Source of the DNA: Anaerohalosphaeraceae bacterium
Lineage (GTDB): Bacteria > Planctomycetota > Phycisphaerae > Sedimentisphaerales > Anaerohalosphaeraceae
DNA: 64,000 nt
Direction: 5' to 3'
NCBI GenBank assembly: GCA_037479115.1
Contig: JBBFLK010000002.1
Span: 62,001 to 126,000, forward strand
The notes below the pieces were generated by a model that was not told where the DNA came from, did no database searches, and worked only from the letters and a program-made list of their open reading frames with translations. Shown one piece after another: positions 18,942 through 27,397 of the stretch (position 1 is its first letter; each line of letters opens with the position of its first letter). The translations under genes were made by a program, and so were the position numbers.

Positions 18942-18970
18942 TATTATGCACATTTTTCAACGAAAGTCAA
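18942..18970 (-). promoter_or_regulatory. Sigma70-type promoter of clpC
   Basis: On the minus strand TTGACT (18970-18965) and ATAATA (18947-18942) are 17 bases apart, giving a leader of about 40 nt. The rest of the spacer between clpC and the next gene (to 19192) is A/T-rich. It holds a second TATAAT-like sequence near 19070 but no other recognised element. Confidence 0.7.
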
Positions 18971-19192
18971 AATGGCTTATACGCCATTCGGCAGCAACCC
19001 CCTTTCTTAGTATATATAATCTCCATTTTGCGGCTTGTTCAATCAACAAAAAAGACAATTTCAAACTTATTATACACCTTTTCTATCGACTTCTATCGAC
19101 AAAAAACTTTGCCTACTTTCGTGAAAAGAGAAAAAGGGTGGAAAAGCAAAAGAAATGGAAAAGAATGGAAAAGAAAAAGATAGCCGACAGAA

Positions 19193-19492
19193 CTACTCTT
19201 GTTTCTCTTCGAGCAGTTTCTTCAGATAGGCATTTTCCCGACGAGTTGCCTCCAGATCAAAAATCAGATACTTGACACTGATGCGGAGGTAATCGAGAGA
19301 ATCCTGGAGGGCACAAAGACTGTTTTTCAGCTTTTTCTGGTTATCCTTATGCTGATTGGCGATTTCGAGGAGCTTTTGGTGAGTGGAATCCGGCAAGGCA
19401 CCCAGCTCACGAACCAATTCCTCGAGTTTTTCTTCAAAAAACTCTTGGTCCATCACGTCCTCATCTCCGAAGCCGTTCTGCATGTTTACCAT
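19193..19492 (-). CDS. Small conserved protein, paralogue of the 40745-41002 product
   Basis: 99 residues, highly charged and helical. The C-terminal third contains SLDYLR, two variable residues, then V/I and KYLIFDLEATRREN, followed by a Leu/Lys/Glu-rich coiled-coil tail. The same block recurs in the 85-residue protein at 40745-41002. No signal peptide or known domain was recognised. The DLEATRREN segment followed by a coiled coil suggests a protein-protein or nucleic-acid adaptor, but this is only a guess. No Shine-Dalgarno sequence is visible, and a second ATG lies three codons in. Confidence 0.75.
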   Translation of the reverse strand: MVNMQNGFGDEDVMDQEFFEEKLEELVRELGALPDSTHQKLLEIANQHKDNQKKLKNSLCALQDSLDYLRISVKYLIFDLEATRRENAYLKKLLEEKQE

Positions 19493-19622
19493 TTTAACAT
19501 AACATGCTGGCCTTCATAATACCCTTTTTTACAGGACGAATCAAGACACCCGTCTGTAAAACGCCCGGAAACACAAACTTTTTCCAAACAGAAGTCGGTC
19601 TATAGCGTTTATAGGTCTTTTC

Positions 19623-21464
19623 TCATTGAAAGGGGTGCGCCGTCTTGTCCGTTTTGGAATGAATGCCGAACCGATCCTGGATATACCCAATTTGTCTTCG
19701 GAGCTGCTCGAGCCCTTTTTCTTTGAGAAACGGCTCGAGGATTTTTCGGTTTGCCTTATCGTAATACTGCAGCAAAGCAAACTGGAGTTTCTTTTCCCGA
19801 AGCCCTTTGGGAATATGAATCGGCTTGCCCTGCGGTGAACAGCCGCTGACAAACATCGCCGTGGAAAGGGTCAGCGGAATCGGCACAAAATCCTGAACCT
19901 GCCTGGGTTTCCAGTTTCGCCGAATCAGATATTCTGTCAGCCGAACGGCCTCTTCCGGACTGCACCCCGGATGGCCGCTGATAAAATAGGGAACCAGATA
20001 TTGCTTTTTGCCTGCCTTCCTGGATATCTCCGAAAACTTTTTTTCGAACTGCTCAAATACCTCAAAAGGCGGCTTATTCATCAAAGCCAAGACATCCGAG
20101 CAAAAATGCTCCGGAGCCACTTTTAGATGCCCACCCACAAACTGGCGCACGAGCAATTCAAGATATCGATTATCCCTTAAGGCCAAATCGTGTCGAATCC
20201 CGGAGCCCACAACCATTCGAATCGGTCGTTTCTGGCTTTTTGCCCAGTCTTGCAGTGCCTCCAGGAGGCGAATCAGCCGCCTGTGGTCTGCCTGTAAGTG
20301 TGGGCACACCTCCGGACAAATACAGCTGCTCCGACCGCAGGACCCGCCCTTCCTGCCGCACCGCATCCCGTACATATTCGCGGTCGGCCCTCCGATATCC
20401 TGAATCGTGCCCTTAAAGTCCGGATGGGAGGCAATGGCAGCCGCTTCCTGCAAAATTGAATCTTCCGAGCGGCTGGAAATGAGCTTGCCTTGATGAAAAT
20501 AAATCGAACAAAAACTGCATCCCCCAAAGCATCCTCGATGGGTGGCAATGCTGAATCGAACCGGCTCGAGGGCCGCAATGCCCCCCTGCTTGTCATACTT
20601 CGGATGCCAGCAACGGGTAAACGGAAGGGCATAAACGGCATCCATTTCTTCTTCAGAAAGGGGGTAGGCGGGCGGATTGACGGCCACTGTTTCCTGCCCC
20701 TGACTTTGAACCACAGGCCGCCCCATCGGATGGGCTTCTTTTTGATAAATCAGATGGGCTTTCATAAAAAGGCCGCTGTCTGCCCGAAGGTCCTCCCAGC
20801 CCGGCAGTTCGACCGCTTCCGCCGGCCGCGGGAGCCCCCCTATCAGCCGATAGGCAAGCCCAGGAATGTCTGTTAAGTCCGCCAACGATTGTCCGGCGTC
20901 GAGTCGGCGGGCAATCTCAAGAATCTGCCGCTCCGCCATCCCGAAAACCAGCAAATCCGCCTTGGCCTCAATCAAAATCGAGCGTTTCAGCTGGTCTTCC
21001 ACATAGTCGTAATGAACCAGCCGCCTCAAACTGGCTTCCAGCCCGCCTAAAACAATCGGAATCCCCTTAAAGGCCTCCCGACAGCGGGCCGTATAAGCCG
21101 CCAGCGGTTTGTCCGGACGCAAATCGGTCCGTCCGCCCGGGCTGTAGTCGTCTTTCTTCCGCCGATGCCCCATCGAGGCATACATAGCCAAGCGGGAATC
21201 AATGCAGCCGGAGGTAATCCCCCAAAACAGCCGCGGCGGTCCAAATTGCCGAAACGGCTCGACCTGGCGCCAGTCCGGCTGGTCCAGGATTGCAACCCGA
21301 AATCCATGCTTTTGAAGCCATCGGCCTATCAGAGACACCCCGAAAGCCGGATGGTCCACATAGGCATCTCCTGTAACCAGGATGATGTCCGGGCGTTCCC
21401 ATCCGAGGGCTCGCATCTCCTGCGGAGAAGCAGGCAAAAAACGATTGTCTTTTTTAGAACCCAT
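19623..21464 (-). CDS. YgiQ family radical SAM protein
   Basis: 613 residues from ATG 21464. The N-terminal UPF0313/YgiQ domain opens with FLPASPQEMRALGWERPD and contains VTGDAYVDHPAFG. The radical SAM cluster motif is CFGGCSFC (C-x3-C-x2-C) near residue 310. A further Cys-rich stretch follows (CGRKGGSCGRSSCICPEVC). The family is widespread, and the reaction is not established. Although the frame stays open upstream, the sequence before 21464 is only the reverse complement of the tRNA at 21537-21608, so it is excluded. An alternative ATG lies five codons upstream at 21479. Confidence 0.93.
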   Translation of the reverse strand: MGSKKDNRFLPASPQEMRALGWERPDIILVTGDAYVDHPAFGVSLIGRWLQKHGFRVAILDQPDWRQVEPFRQFGPPRLFWGITSGCIDSRLAMYASMGHRRKKDDYSPGGRTDLRPDKPLAAYTARCREAFKGIPIVLGGLEASLRRLVHYDYVEDQLKRSILIEAKADLLVFGMAERQILEIARRLDAGQSLADLTDIPGLAYRLIGGLPRPAEAVELPGWEDLRADSGLFMKAHLIYQKEAHPMGRPVVQSQGQETVAVNPPAYPLSEEEMDAVYALPFTRCWHPKYDKQGGIAALEPVRFSIATHRGCFGGCSFCSIYFHQGKLISSRSEDSILQEAAAIASHPDFKGTIQDIGGPTANMYGMRCGRKGGSCGRSSCICPEVCPHLQADHRRLIRLLEALQDWAKSQKRPIRMVVGSGIRHDLALRDNRYLELLVRQFVGGHLKVAPEHFCSDVLALMNKPPFEVFEQFEKKFSEISRKAGKKQYLVPYFISGHPGCSPEEAVRLTEYLIRRNWKPRQVQDFVPIPLTLSTAMFVSGCSPQGKPIHIPKGLREKKLQFALLQYYDKANRKILEPFLKEKGLEQLRRQIGYIQDRFGIHSKTDKTAHPFQ

Positions 21465-21536
21465 TTTCTCGACACTCATTGACGACAAGGCCAGTTTACT
21501 ATACCATATCTCCCTCGTCGAGTTCGCTCTTTTTTC

Positions 21537-21608
21537 GGGCCCGTAGCTCAGCGGTAGAGCAGGGGACTCATAATCCCTTGGTCCAAGGTTCGAATCCTTG
21601 CGGGCCCA
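21537..21608 (+). tRNA. tRNA with CAU anticodon, probably tRNA-Ile2 or Met
   Basis: Cloverleaf of 72 nt with acceptor GGGCCCG/CGGGCCC, D-arm GCTC/GAGC, anticodon loop CTCATAA in stem GGGGA/TCCCT, and T-arm CAAGG-TTCGAAT-CCTTG. The GACTCATAATC core resembles lysidine-modified tRNA-Ile2, which reads AUA. Elongator Met cannot be excluded. The CCA end is not encoded. Confidence 0.9.
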
Positions 21609-21685
21609 TTTTTCGAGAGAAATCAGCGGGAAAAGCAATTTCTGCTTGAAACAAAAACCGCTTCAAGATAGGATATGGCCAGTCC

Positions 21686-21759
21686 GGCGGCGTACCCAAG
21701 CGGCTCAAGGGGACGGTTTGCAAAACCGTTATTCGTCGGTTCGAATCCGACCGCCGCCT
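21686..21759 (+). tRNA. tRNA-Cys (GCA)
   Basis: Cloverleaf of 74 nt with acceptor GGCGGCG/CGCCGCC, anticodon stem ACGGT/ACCGT enclosing TTGCAAA with anticodon GCA, T-arm TCGG-TTCGAAT-CCGA and discriminator T. It lies 77 bases after the CAU tRNA and is followed by a T-run. The CCA end is not encoded. Confidence 0.92.
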
Positions 21760-21768
21760 TTTTAAAAT

Positions 21769-21816
21769 CTATCTGTAAAAATCTCTCCTTTTAGAGATTT
21801 CCTTGCCTGCAGATAG
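21769..21816 (+). other. Nested hairpins after the tRNA pair
   Basis: Outer arms CTATCTG (21769-21775) and CAGATAG (21810-21816) enclose an inner perfect stem AAATCTCT/AGAGATTT (21779-21786 and 21793-21800). The position between tRNA-Cys and the acyl-chain operon suggests a processing or termination structure, but no long T-run follows. Confidence 0.45.
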
Positions 21817-21915
21817 GAGTTTCCCGGCCTTAGCAGATGCTGAAGGTCTTGTTTTTTTGGAATTTGCGTCAAAAAATGCTGGAAAACCGTTCGAATCTTA
21901 CTACAATTTCTGGGC

Positions 21916-22389
21916 ATGAAATTTGTTCTGATTGATAAAATTACGGCTCTGAAACCGCGGGAATCTCTGTCGGCCGTGAAAAGTGTTTCGTTGGCCGAGG
22001 AGTATCTGGCGGACCATTTTCCGATATTCCCGGTCCTGCCCGGCGTTTTGCTGCTGGAAGGTCTGATTGAATCGGCTTCCTGGCTGGTTCGTCAGGCCGA
22101 GGACTTTGCGCACAGTATGATTCTGCTCGAATCGGCCCGCAATGTCCGGTACAAGAGTTTTGCGGCACCCGGAATGCAGATTCAATACCGTGTAGAGGCT
22201 CATTCCATTGAGCCGAATGCCAGCAGCTTCAGCGGTGAAGGAATCTGCGGGGACGAGTCTATCGTCGAGGCCAAATTCACGCTGCGTCATTTTAATCTCA
22301 GCGATGAAAATCCAAAAATGGCCCGTCTGGACGGACAAATCATAGAACAGATGAAACAACGCTGGAAACTGTTATACTCGGAAACATAA
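21916..22389 (+). CDS. FabZ-like hotdog dehydratase 1 of the acyl-chain operon
   Basis: 157 residues with the FabA/FabZ hotdog core. The motif DHFPIFPVLPGVLLLEGLIE keeps the catalytic His and, fourteen residues later, the catalytic Glu of (3R)-hydroxyacyl-ACP dehydratases, although the usual GH after HFP is IF here. The FabZ fold probably starts near residue 5. The ATG has no clear Shine-Dalgarno sequence. It is the first gene of a five-gene set with an ACP, a second FabZ-like protein and two ketosynthases. The presence of dedicated copies suggests a specialised acyl or polyene product rather than housekeeping fatty acids. Confidence 0.85.
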   Translation: MKFVLIDKITALKPRESLSAVKSVSLAEEYLADHFPIFPVLPGVLLLEGLIESASWLVRQAEDFAHSMILLESARNVRYKSFAAPGMQIQYRVEAHSIEPNASSFSGEGICGDESIVEAKFTLRHFNLSDENPKMARLDGQIIEQMKQRWKLLYSET

Positions 22390-22456
22390 AGTCAGCCCCG
22401 GGCCGGCGGCTTTGGGCAGCAAAATCAGGGATTGAAATCTACGGAGAAATCGAATT

Positions 22457-22849
22457 ATGGCAATCAGCCGCGAGGAAATCTTCAAGAAAGTTCAGGATGT
22501 TTTGGTGGATGCACTCGGTTTGGATGAAGAGGATGTGACCGAAGAGGCCACCCTGATGGGCGATTTGGGGGCGGAAAGCATCGACTTTCTCGACATTGTG
22601 TTCCGTCTGGAAAAAACCTTCAACATCAAAGTCCCGCGTGAAGAGCTCTTCCCCGCCGAAAGTGTGCTGAACAATCCGGAATTTGTCAGCGGCGGAAAGC
22701 TGACCGCCAAAGGGCTGGCGGAACTGAAGGCCCGGATGCCTCACACCGACCTGAGCGATTTTGCCAAAGACCCCGACGTCAACAAAATCGCCGACCTCTT
22801 TACCGTTGGTGCGATTGTCAACTTCTTAGAGGCAAAACTGAACGGCTGA
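22457..22849 (+). CDS. Acyl carrier protein with C-terminal extension
   Basis: 130 residues. The phosphopantetheine attachment motif DLGAESIDFLDIVFRLE puts the modified Ser near residue 39. The four-helix ACP fold covers roughly residues 1-60 and 100-128. An insert of about 40 residues between the usual helices II and III (SGGKLTAKGLAELKARM) makes it longer than the 75-80 residue housekeeping ACP. An ACGGAG Shine-Dalgarno sequence precedes the ATG. It would carry the growing chain for the flanking dehydratases and ketosynthases. Confidence 0.9.
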   Translation: MAISREEIFKKVQDVLVDALGLDEEDVTEEATLMGDLGAESIDFLDIVFRLEKTFNIKVPREELFPAESVLNNPEFVSGGKLTAKGLAELKARMPHTDLSDFAKDPDVNKIADLFTVGAIVNFLEAKLNG

Positions 22850-22923
22850 TTCCGCAGCTTTGAAGAACCTTTTGGGCGGCGGGCTGTGTGTTGGGTCCGG
22901 CCGCCTTTGTTCCCGATAAAAAA

Positions 22924-23412
22924 ATGCGCTGGATTTGGATTGACAAGTTTCTTGAGTTCGAAAGCGGCAAACGAGCTGTGGCACTCAAAAATGTCACGCT
23001 CGCCGAAGAGCACCTGCACGACCATTTTCCGGGCTTTCCGGTGATGCCGGAATGTCTGATGATTGAAGCGATGGCTCAGACGGCCGGCATTTTGGTCGGA
23101 CAGGCCCGCAATTTTCAGGAAAAAGTCATCCTGGCCAAAATCAAAAAGGCGGTCTTTTACCATTATGTCCGGCCCGGTGATACGATTACCCTGCACGCCC
23201 AGATTGAAAGCATCTCCCCGGAAGCCGCCAGCACCGAAGGGGAAATTCGCCGCGGACAGGACCTGATTGCACGCATCAGTCTGATGTTCAGCCATATTGA
23301 CAAAAACCTGTCGGGAAAACGCTTCCCGGAGGAAAATTTCGTCTTCACCGATACCTTCTGTTCCCTGCTCGACGGATTTGTGCAGCAGGATTCTTCGGAG
23401 GGCCGCTCCTGA
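22924..23412 (+). CDS. FabZ-like hotdog dehydratase 2 of the acyl-chain operon
   Basis: 162 residues from ATG 22924. The motif DHFPGFPVMPECLMIEAMAQ retains the catalytic His and Glu at FabZ spacing, with EC replacing the usual GV. It is more FabZ-like than the first copy. The frame is open for another 12 codons upstream to a TTG, but the ATG start matches the family. The stop codon TGA overlaps the next gene's ATG by one base (TGATG), so translation is coupled to the KS-beta-like gene. Confidence 0.87.
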   Translation: MRWIWIDKFLEFESGKRAVALKNVTLAEEHLHDHFPGFPVMPECLMIEAMAQTAGILVGQARNFQEKVILAKIKKAVFYHYVRPGDTITLHAQIESISPEAASTEGEIRRGQDLIARISLMFSHIDKNLSGKRFPEENFVFTDTFCSLLDGFVQQDSSEGRS

Positions 23413-24734
23413 TGGCAGGACGCCGCGTGGTCATTACAGCCGTCGGAGCCGTCAGCCCCCTCGGATTAACCAGCCGTCAGATGTGGGAGGGCCTTCTGCA
23501 GGGCCGCTGCGGAATCGGGCGGATTCGTGCCTTTGACCCCGTGAAAATGCCCTGTCAGATTGCCGGCGAAGTCCCGGAGTACAACATCCGCGACTATGTC
23601 CCCAAAGCCTATCGAAAAGCCGCCAAACTGATGTGCCGCGACATCGAATTGTCGGTGATGGCGGCCGATGAAGCCGTCCGGGCATCGGGGCTGGTTACCA
23701 AGGCCATAGACCCGGAGCACCCGACCCTTCCTTCGGAAAGGACCGGCATTGATTTTGCCTCCGGAATCATCAGCTGTGAACTGCCGGAAATTGCTCCTTC
23801 TGTGGCGGTTTCAGCGGAAAACGGGCGGTTTGATATGAAAAAATGGGGTCGGGAAGGCATCCCGACGGTCACCCCCCTCTGGCTGCTCAAATACCTGCCG
23901 AATATGCTGGCCTGCCACATCGGAATCATTCACGACATTCAGGGGCCCAGCAACACCATCACCTGCGGCGAGGTGAGTTCGCATATTGCCGTCAGCGAAG
24001 GGGCGGAAATGATTCAGCGCGGACACGCCGACATTGTCCTGGCCGGCGGCGGGGAAGCCAAAGTCAACCCGCTTCTGATGGTGCGTCAATGTCTGCTGAA
24101 ACGCTCCACCTTTTCGGGAAATCATAACCCGCAGGCGGCCTGCCGGCCTTTTGACGCCAAAGCCGACGGTTCCGTCTTTGGCGAAGGGGCCGGTGTGCTG
24201 ATCCTCGAAGACCTCGATTTTGCCCAAAAACGCGGGGCCGCCATTCTGGCTGAATATGCCGGCGGGGCCTCCAGTGCTTCCGACACCGATGATTACATCC
24301 ACCTGAAGAACGGAGAGGGACTGGAAATCGCCATCCGGCAGGCCCTCGAAGAAGCCCGCGTCCGCCCGGAAGAACTGGATTTGATTATCCCGCACGGAAC
24401 GGCTATTCCCTCCGATGACCGAATCGAAGCGGCCGTTTTGGAAAAAATTCTCGGCAGTGCCGTCAGCCGCGTGCCTGTCTGGCCCCTGAAAGGGCAGCTG
24501 AGCCATGCCGGCTCGGCTGCCGGTGCACTGGATATGGCGGCCGCCGTACTGGCCATCCGGAACCAAACCATCGGGGCTGCTTTTAATCTGGAAACTCCGC
24601 TGAACGGCTGCCGGCTGGTTTTCCCGAAGAAAGCCGCCGCACATTCTGTTCACACCGTTCTTTGCTGCGGATACAGTTTTGGAGGGCAGACCGCCGCCGT
24701 CGTCCTGAAGCGATACGAGGAGAAAACAGAATGA
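23412..24734 (+). CDS. Beta-ketoacyl synthase-like protein lacking the catalytic Cys (KS-beta / chain-length-factor-like)
   Basis: 440 residues with the FabF thiolase fold throughout. The two active-site His are present: His328 in PHGTA and His365 in LSHAGSAAG. The nucleophile is not. Gapless alignment with the next gene's product, whose Cys185 sits in TACAAS, puts Glu187 of the segment ITCGEVSS at the catalytic position, and the 26 residues down to the AGG motif have identical spacing in both proteins. A Cys lies two positions before it. Loss of the Cys is typical of chain-length factors or priming decarboxylases (KSQ) in type II systems, where Gln is usual. Here it is Glu. It is coupled on both sides (TGATG upstream, ATGA downstream). 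I infer a heterodimer with the following KS. Confidence 0.88.
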   Translation: MAGRRVVITAVGAVSPLGLTSRQMWEGLLQGRCGIGRIRAFDPVKMPCQIAGEVPEYNIRDYVPKAYRKAAKLMCRDIELSVMAADEAVRASGLVTKAIDPEHPTLPSERTGIDFASGIISCELPEIAPSVAVSAENGRFDMKKWGREGIPTVTPLWLLKYLPNMLACHIGIIHDIQGPSNTITCGEVSSHIAVSEGAEMIQRGHADIVLAGGGEAKVNPLLMVRQCLLKRSTFSGNHNPQAACRPFDAKADGSVFGEGAGVLILEDLDFAQKRGAAILAEYAGGASSASDTDDYIHLKNGEGLEIAIRQALEEARVRPEELDLIIPHGTAIPSDDRIEAAVLEKILGSAVSRVPVWPLKGQLSHAGSAAGALDMAAAVLAIRNQTIGAAFNLETPLNGCRLVFPKKAAAHSVHTVLCCGYSFGGQTAAVVLKRYEEKTE

Positions 24735-26038
24735 AGGAACGGGTGGTCATTACCGGAATGGGACTGGTTTGTCCGTTAGGCAACGATGTCGCCTCCACGT
24801 GGGAAGGGCTGATGACTGGCCGGAACGGAATGAACTACACCACGCTCTTTGATGCCTCCACGTATCCGACAACCTTTGATGCAGAAGTCAAAAACTTTGA
24901 CCTGAAGAAGGTTCTAAAACATCCGCAGCGTCATCAGCACTGCAACCGCGGCAGCTCGTTTGCTCTGGGCGCTGCACAGGAAGCCTGCCGGCAGGCCGGC
25001 ATTGAAACCGAAACAGACACCCCCGCCGACGGAATTGACCGCCGGCGTATGGGCATCTATCTGGGGGCCGGCGAAGGGGCCATGGACAGCGACGCCTTCT
25101 TCACCGCCATTGTCAAGGCCTGGAACAGCCAAACCCAGCAGATGGATTGGGCTGTCTGGACGGATACCAGCTTTGCAATGATGTCGGCGGAACATGAGCT
25201 GGAGCAGGAAACGAATATGCCCGCCGCTCATTTGGCCGTCCTGACCGGCGCACGCGGAATCATCCGCAGCTGCCTGACGGCCTGTGCCGCCAGTACGCAG
25301 GCCGTGGGAGAAGCCGCCATGCTGATTCGGCAGGGCAAAGCGGATATTATGATTGCCGGCGGGGCCCATTCGATGATTCACCCGCTCGGCGTGATGGGTT
25401 TTAATCGTCTGACCGCTCTGTCCACTCGAAACGACAGCCCGTGGACTGCGTCCCGTCCCTTCACGGCGAGCCGAGACGGTTTTGTCCTCGGTGAGGGCGC
25501 AGCCATTGTAATTCTCGAATCCCTCGCCTCCGCCCAAAAACGCGGGGCGAAAATCCTGGCGGAAGTCATCGGCTTCGGCAGCAGCAGCGACGCTTTTCGA
25601 GTCACGGATATGCACGAAGAAGCTCGCGGGGCTGTGCAGGCCATGCAGGCCGCCATGAAGGATGCAGGCATCAGCATTGAAGACATTGACTACATCAGTA
25701 CGCATGGCACCAGCACCGCTGAAAATGACTCCATCGAAACGATGGCCATTAAGAAGGTCTTCGGGCCGCGTGCCTATCAAATCCCCTGCAGCAGCCCCAA
25801 AAGCCAGTTCGGTCATCTCATCGGCGCCACCGGCTGTGCGGAACTGATTACCTGCGTGATGGCCATCCAGACCCAGACCCTGCCGCCCACGATGAATCTT
25901 CACGACCCGGACCCGGCTCTGGACCTGGACTATGTGCCCAATCAGCCGCGAAAAGCCAGAGTGGAGACAGTGTTGAAAGAATCGTTCGGCTTCGGCGGGC
26001 AGAACAATGTGCTTGTCGTCCGCCGTTTCCGACCGTAA
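24731..26038 (+). CDS. Beta-ketoacyl-ACP synthase II-like (KS-alpha)
   Basis: 435 residues from ATG 24731, overlapping the previous stop by four bases. The complete Cys-His-His triad of condensing enzymes is present: Cys185 in LTACAAS, His325 in STHGTST and His362 in QFGHLIGATG. It is the catalytic partner predicted for the Cys-less synthase. It performs Claisen condensation of malonyl-ACP with an acyl primer. It is followed 36 bases later by serS, which may be read by the same transcript. I assign no gene symbol because this is not clearly the housekeeping fabF. Confidence 0.92.
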   Translation: MKERVVITGMGLVCPLGNDVASTWEGLMTGRNGMNYTTLFDASTYPTTFDAEVKNFDLKKVLKHPQRHQHCNRGSSFALGAAQEACRQAGIETETDTPADGIDRRRMGIYLGAGEGAMDSDAFFTAIVKAWNSQTQQMDWAVWTDTSFAMMSAEHELEQETNMPAAHLAVLTGARGIIRSCLTACAASTQAVGEAAMLIRQGKADIMIAGGAHSMIHPLGVMGFNRLTALSTRNDSPWTASRPFTASRDGFVLGEGAAIVILESLASAQKRGAKILAEVIGFGSSSDAFRVTDMHEEARGAVQAMQAAMKDAGISIEDIDYISTHGTSTAENDSIETMAIKKVFGPRAYQIPCSSPKSQFGHLIGATGCAELITCVMAIQTQTLPPTMNLHDPDPALDLDYVPNQPRKARVETVLKESFGFGGQNNVLVVRRFRP

Positions 26039-26074
26039 ACTGGTTTGGCGGAAGCTTGTTCCCGGAGAAAAACA

Positions 26075-27349
26075 ATGATCGATATCAAACTGATTCGCCA
26101 AAACCCGCAGCTGTTTAAGGACGGAGCCAAGGCCAAAAAGTTTGATGTAGATATCGATGAACTGCTGGCCATCGACGCAACCCTTCTGGACGTCAAAAAG
26201 AAACTGCAGGAGATTGCCACGGAAAAAAACCGCATCGGCAAGGAAATCCCGCGGCTGGACGGTGAGAAAAAACAGGCCTGCCTGAAAACCCTCAGCGAGC
26301 TGAAAACACTCGAAGCCGAATTGGAACAAAAGGTCAAGGAACTTCAGCCCCAGTTCGATGCTTTGATGCTGCAGGTGCCGCAGCCGCCTGCTCCGGAAGT
26401 CCCTTACGGCGAGGACGACACGCAAAATGTTGAGATTCGCCGCTGGGGCACCATCCGACAGTTCGACTTTGAACCCAAGGACCACATCCAGCTCGGGCAG
26501 ATGCTGGACATTATTGATGTCGAACGAGGCGTCAAACTGGCGGGTACTCGCAACTATTTTCTCAAAGGGGACGGAGCACTCCTTCACCATGCTGTTCTTC
26601 GTTTTGCCATGGATTTTATGGTGCAGCGGGGCTACAAACCGATGGTCGTTCCGCTGCTGATGCGGGATGAAGCCATGCGGGGCACGGGATACTATCCGGG
26701 AGCGGAGGAACAGACCTATCGAATGGAGCGGGATGAGCTGAATCTGGCCGGAACAGCTGAAGTGCCCCTGACGGCGTATTACATGGGCGAGCTGCTTTCG
26801 GAAGATATGCTTCCCGTCAAATTTGTCGCCTTAAGCAGCTGTTTTCGCCGAGAAGCCGGAGCCGCCGGCAAGGACACCTACGGGCTCTACCGCATCCACC
26901 AGTTCGACAAGGTCGAACAGGTCATTATCGGGGAAAATGACGAAGCCAAGAGCATCGCCTATCATCAGGAAATCCTCGCCAACTCCGAGGCGGTTCTGCA
27001 GGCGCTTAACCTGCCCTATAGGGTTGTGAACGTCTGTACCGGCGACCTCGGACGAGGACAGGTTCAGAAGTTCGACATCGAGACATGGATGCCTTCTCGA
27101 AACAGTTTCGGCGAGACCCATTCCGCCAGCCGCTTTTATGAATTTCAGGCCCGGCGGATGAATCTTCGCTATCGAACCGCCAAAAAGCAGAATCTGTACT
27201 GCCATACGCTCAACAACACGGTTATCGCATCCCCACGCGTGCTGATTCCGATTCTGGAGCTGTACCAGAATGCCGACGGCAGCGTCACAATTCCGGAAGT
27301 GCTTCGACCCTATATGGGCAATCGGGAACGGATTGAACCGAAATCATAA
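26075..27349 (+). CDS. serS: Seryl-tRNA synthetase
   Basis: 424 residues from ATG 26075 with GGAG upstream. The N-terminal long coiled-coil arm covers roughly residues 30-100 and binds the tRNA-Ser variable arm. The class II core carries motif 2 (FRREAGAAGKDTYGLYRIHQF) and motif 3 (SPRVLIPILELYQ). It charges tRNA-Ser in the cytoplasm. It starts 36 bases after the ketosynthase stop codon and precedes comEC. Confidence 0.96.
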   Translation: MIDIKLIRQNPQLFKDGAKAKKFDVDIDELLAIDATLLDVKKKLQEIATEKNRIGKEIPRLDGEKKQACLKTLSELKTLEAELEQKVKELQPQFDALMLQVPQPPAPEVPYGEDDTQNVEIRRWGTIRQFDFEPKDHIQLGQMLDIIDVERGVKLAGTRNYFLKGDGALLHHAVLRFAMDFMVQRGYKPMVVPLLMRDEAMRGTGYYPGAEEQTYRMERDELNLAGTAEVPLTAYYMGELLSEDMLPVKFVALSSCFRREAGAAGKDTYGLYRIHQFDKVEQVIIGENDEAKSIAYHQEILANSEAVLQALNLPYRVVNVCTGDLGRGQVQKFDIETWMPSRNSFGETHSASRFYEFQARRMNLRYRTAKKQNLYCHTLNNTVIASPRVLIPILELYQNADGSVTIPEVLRPYMGNRERIEPKS

Positions 27350-27397
27350 TCCTGTGTTCTGAAAAGGAAGGAGAAACCGAAGGAGGACAAAAGGGCT

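Noticed and set aside
21465-21638. N-terminal extension of the YgiQ-like protein
   Set aside because: The extension is a translation of the reverse complement of the tRNA at 21537-21608, a common artefact.
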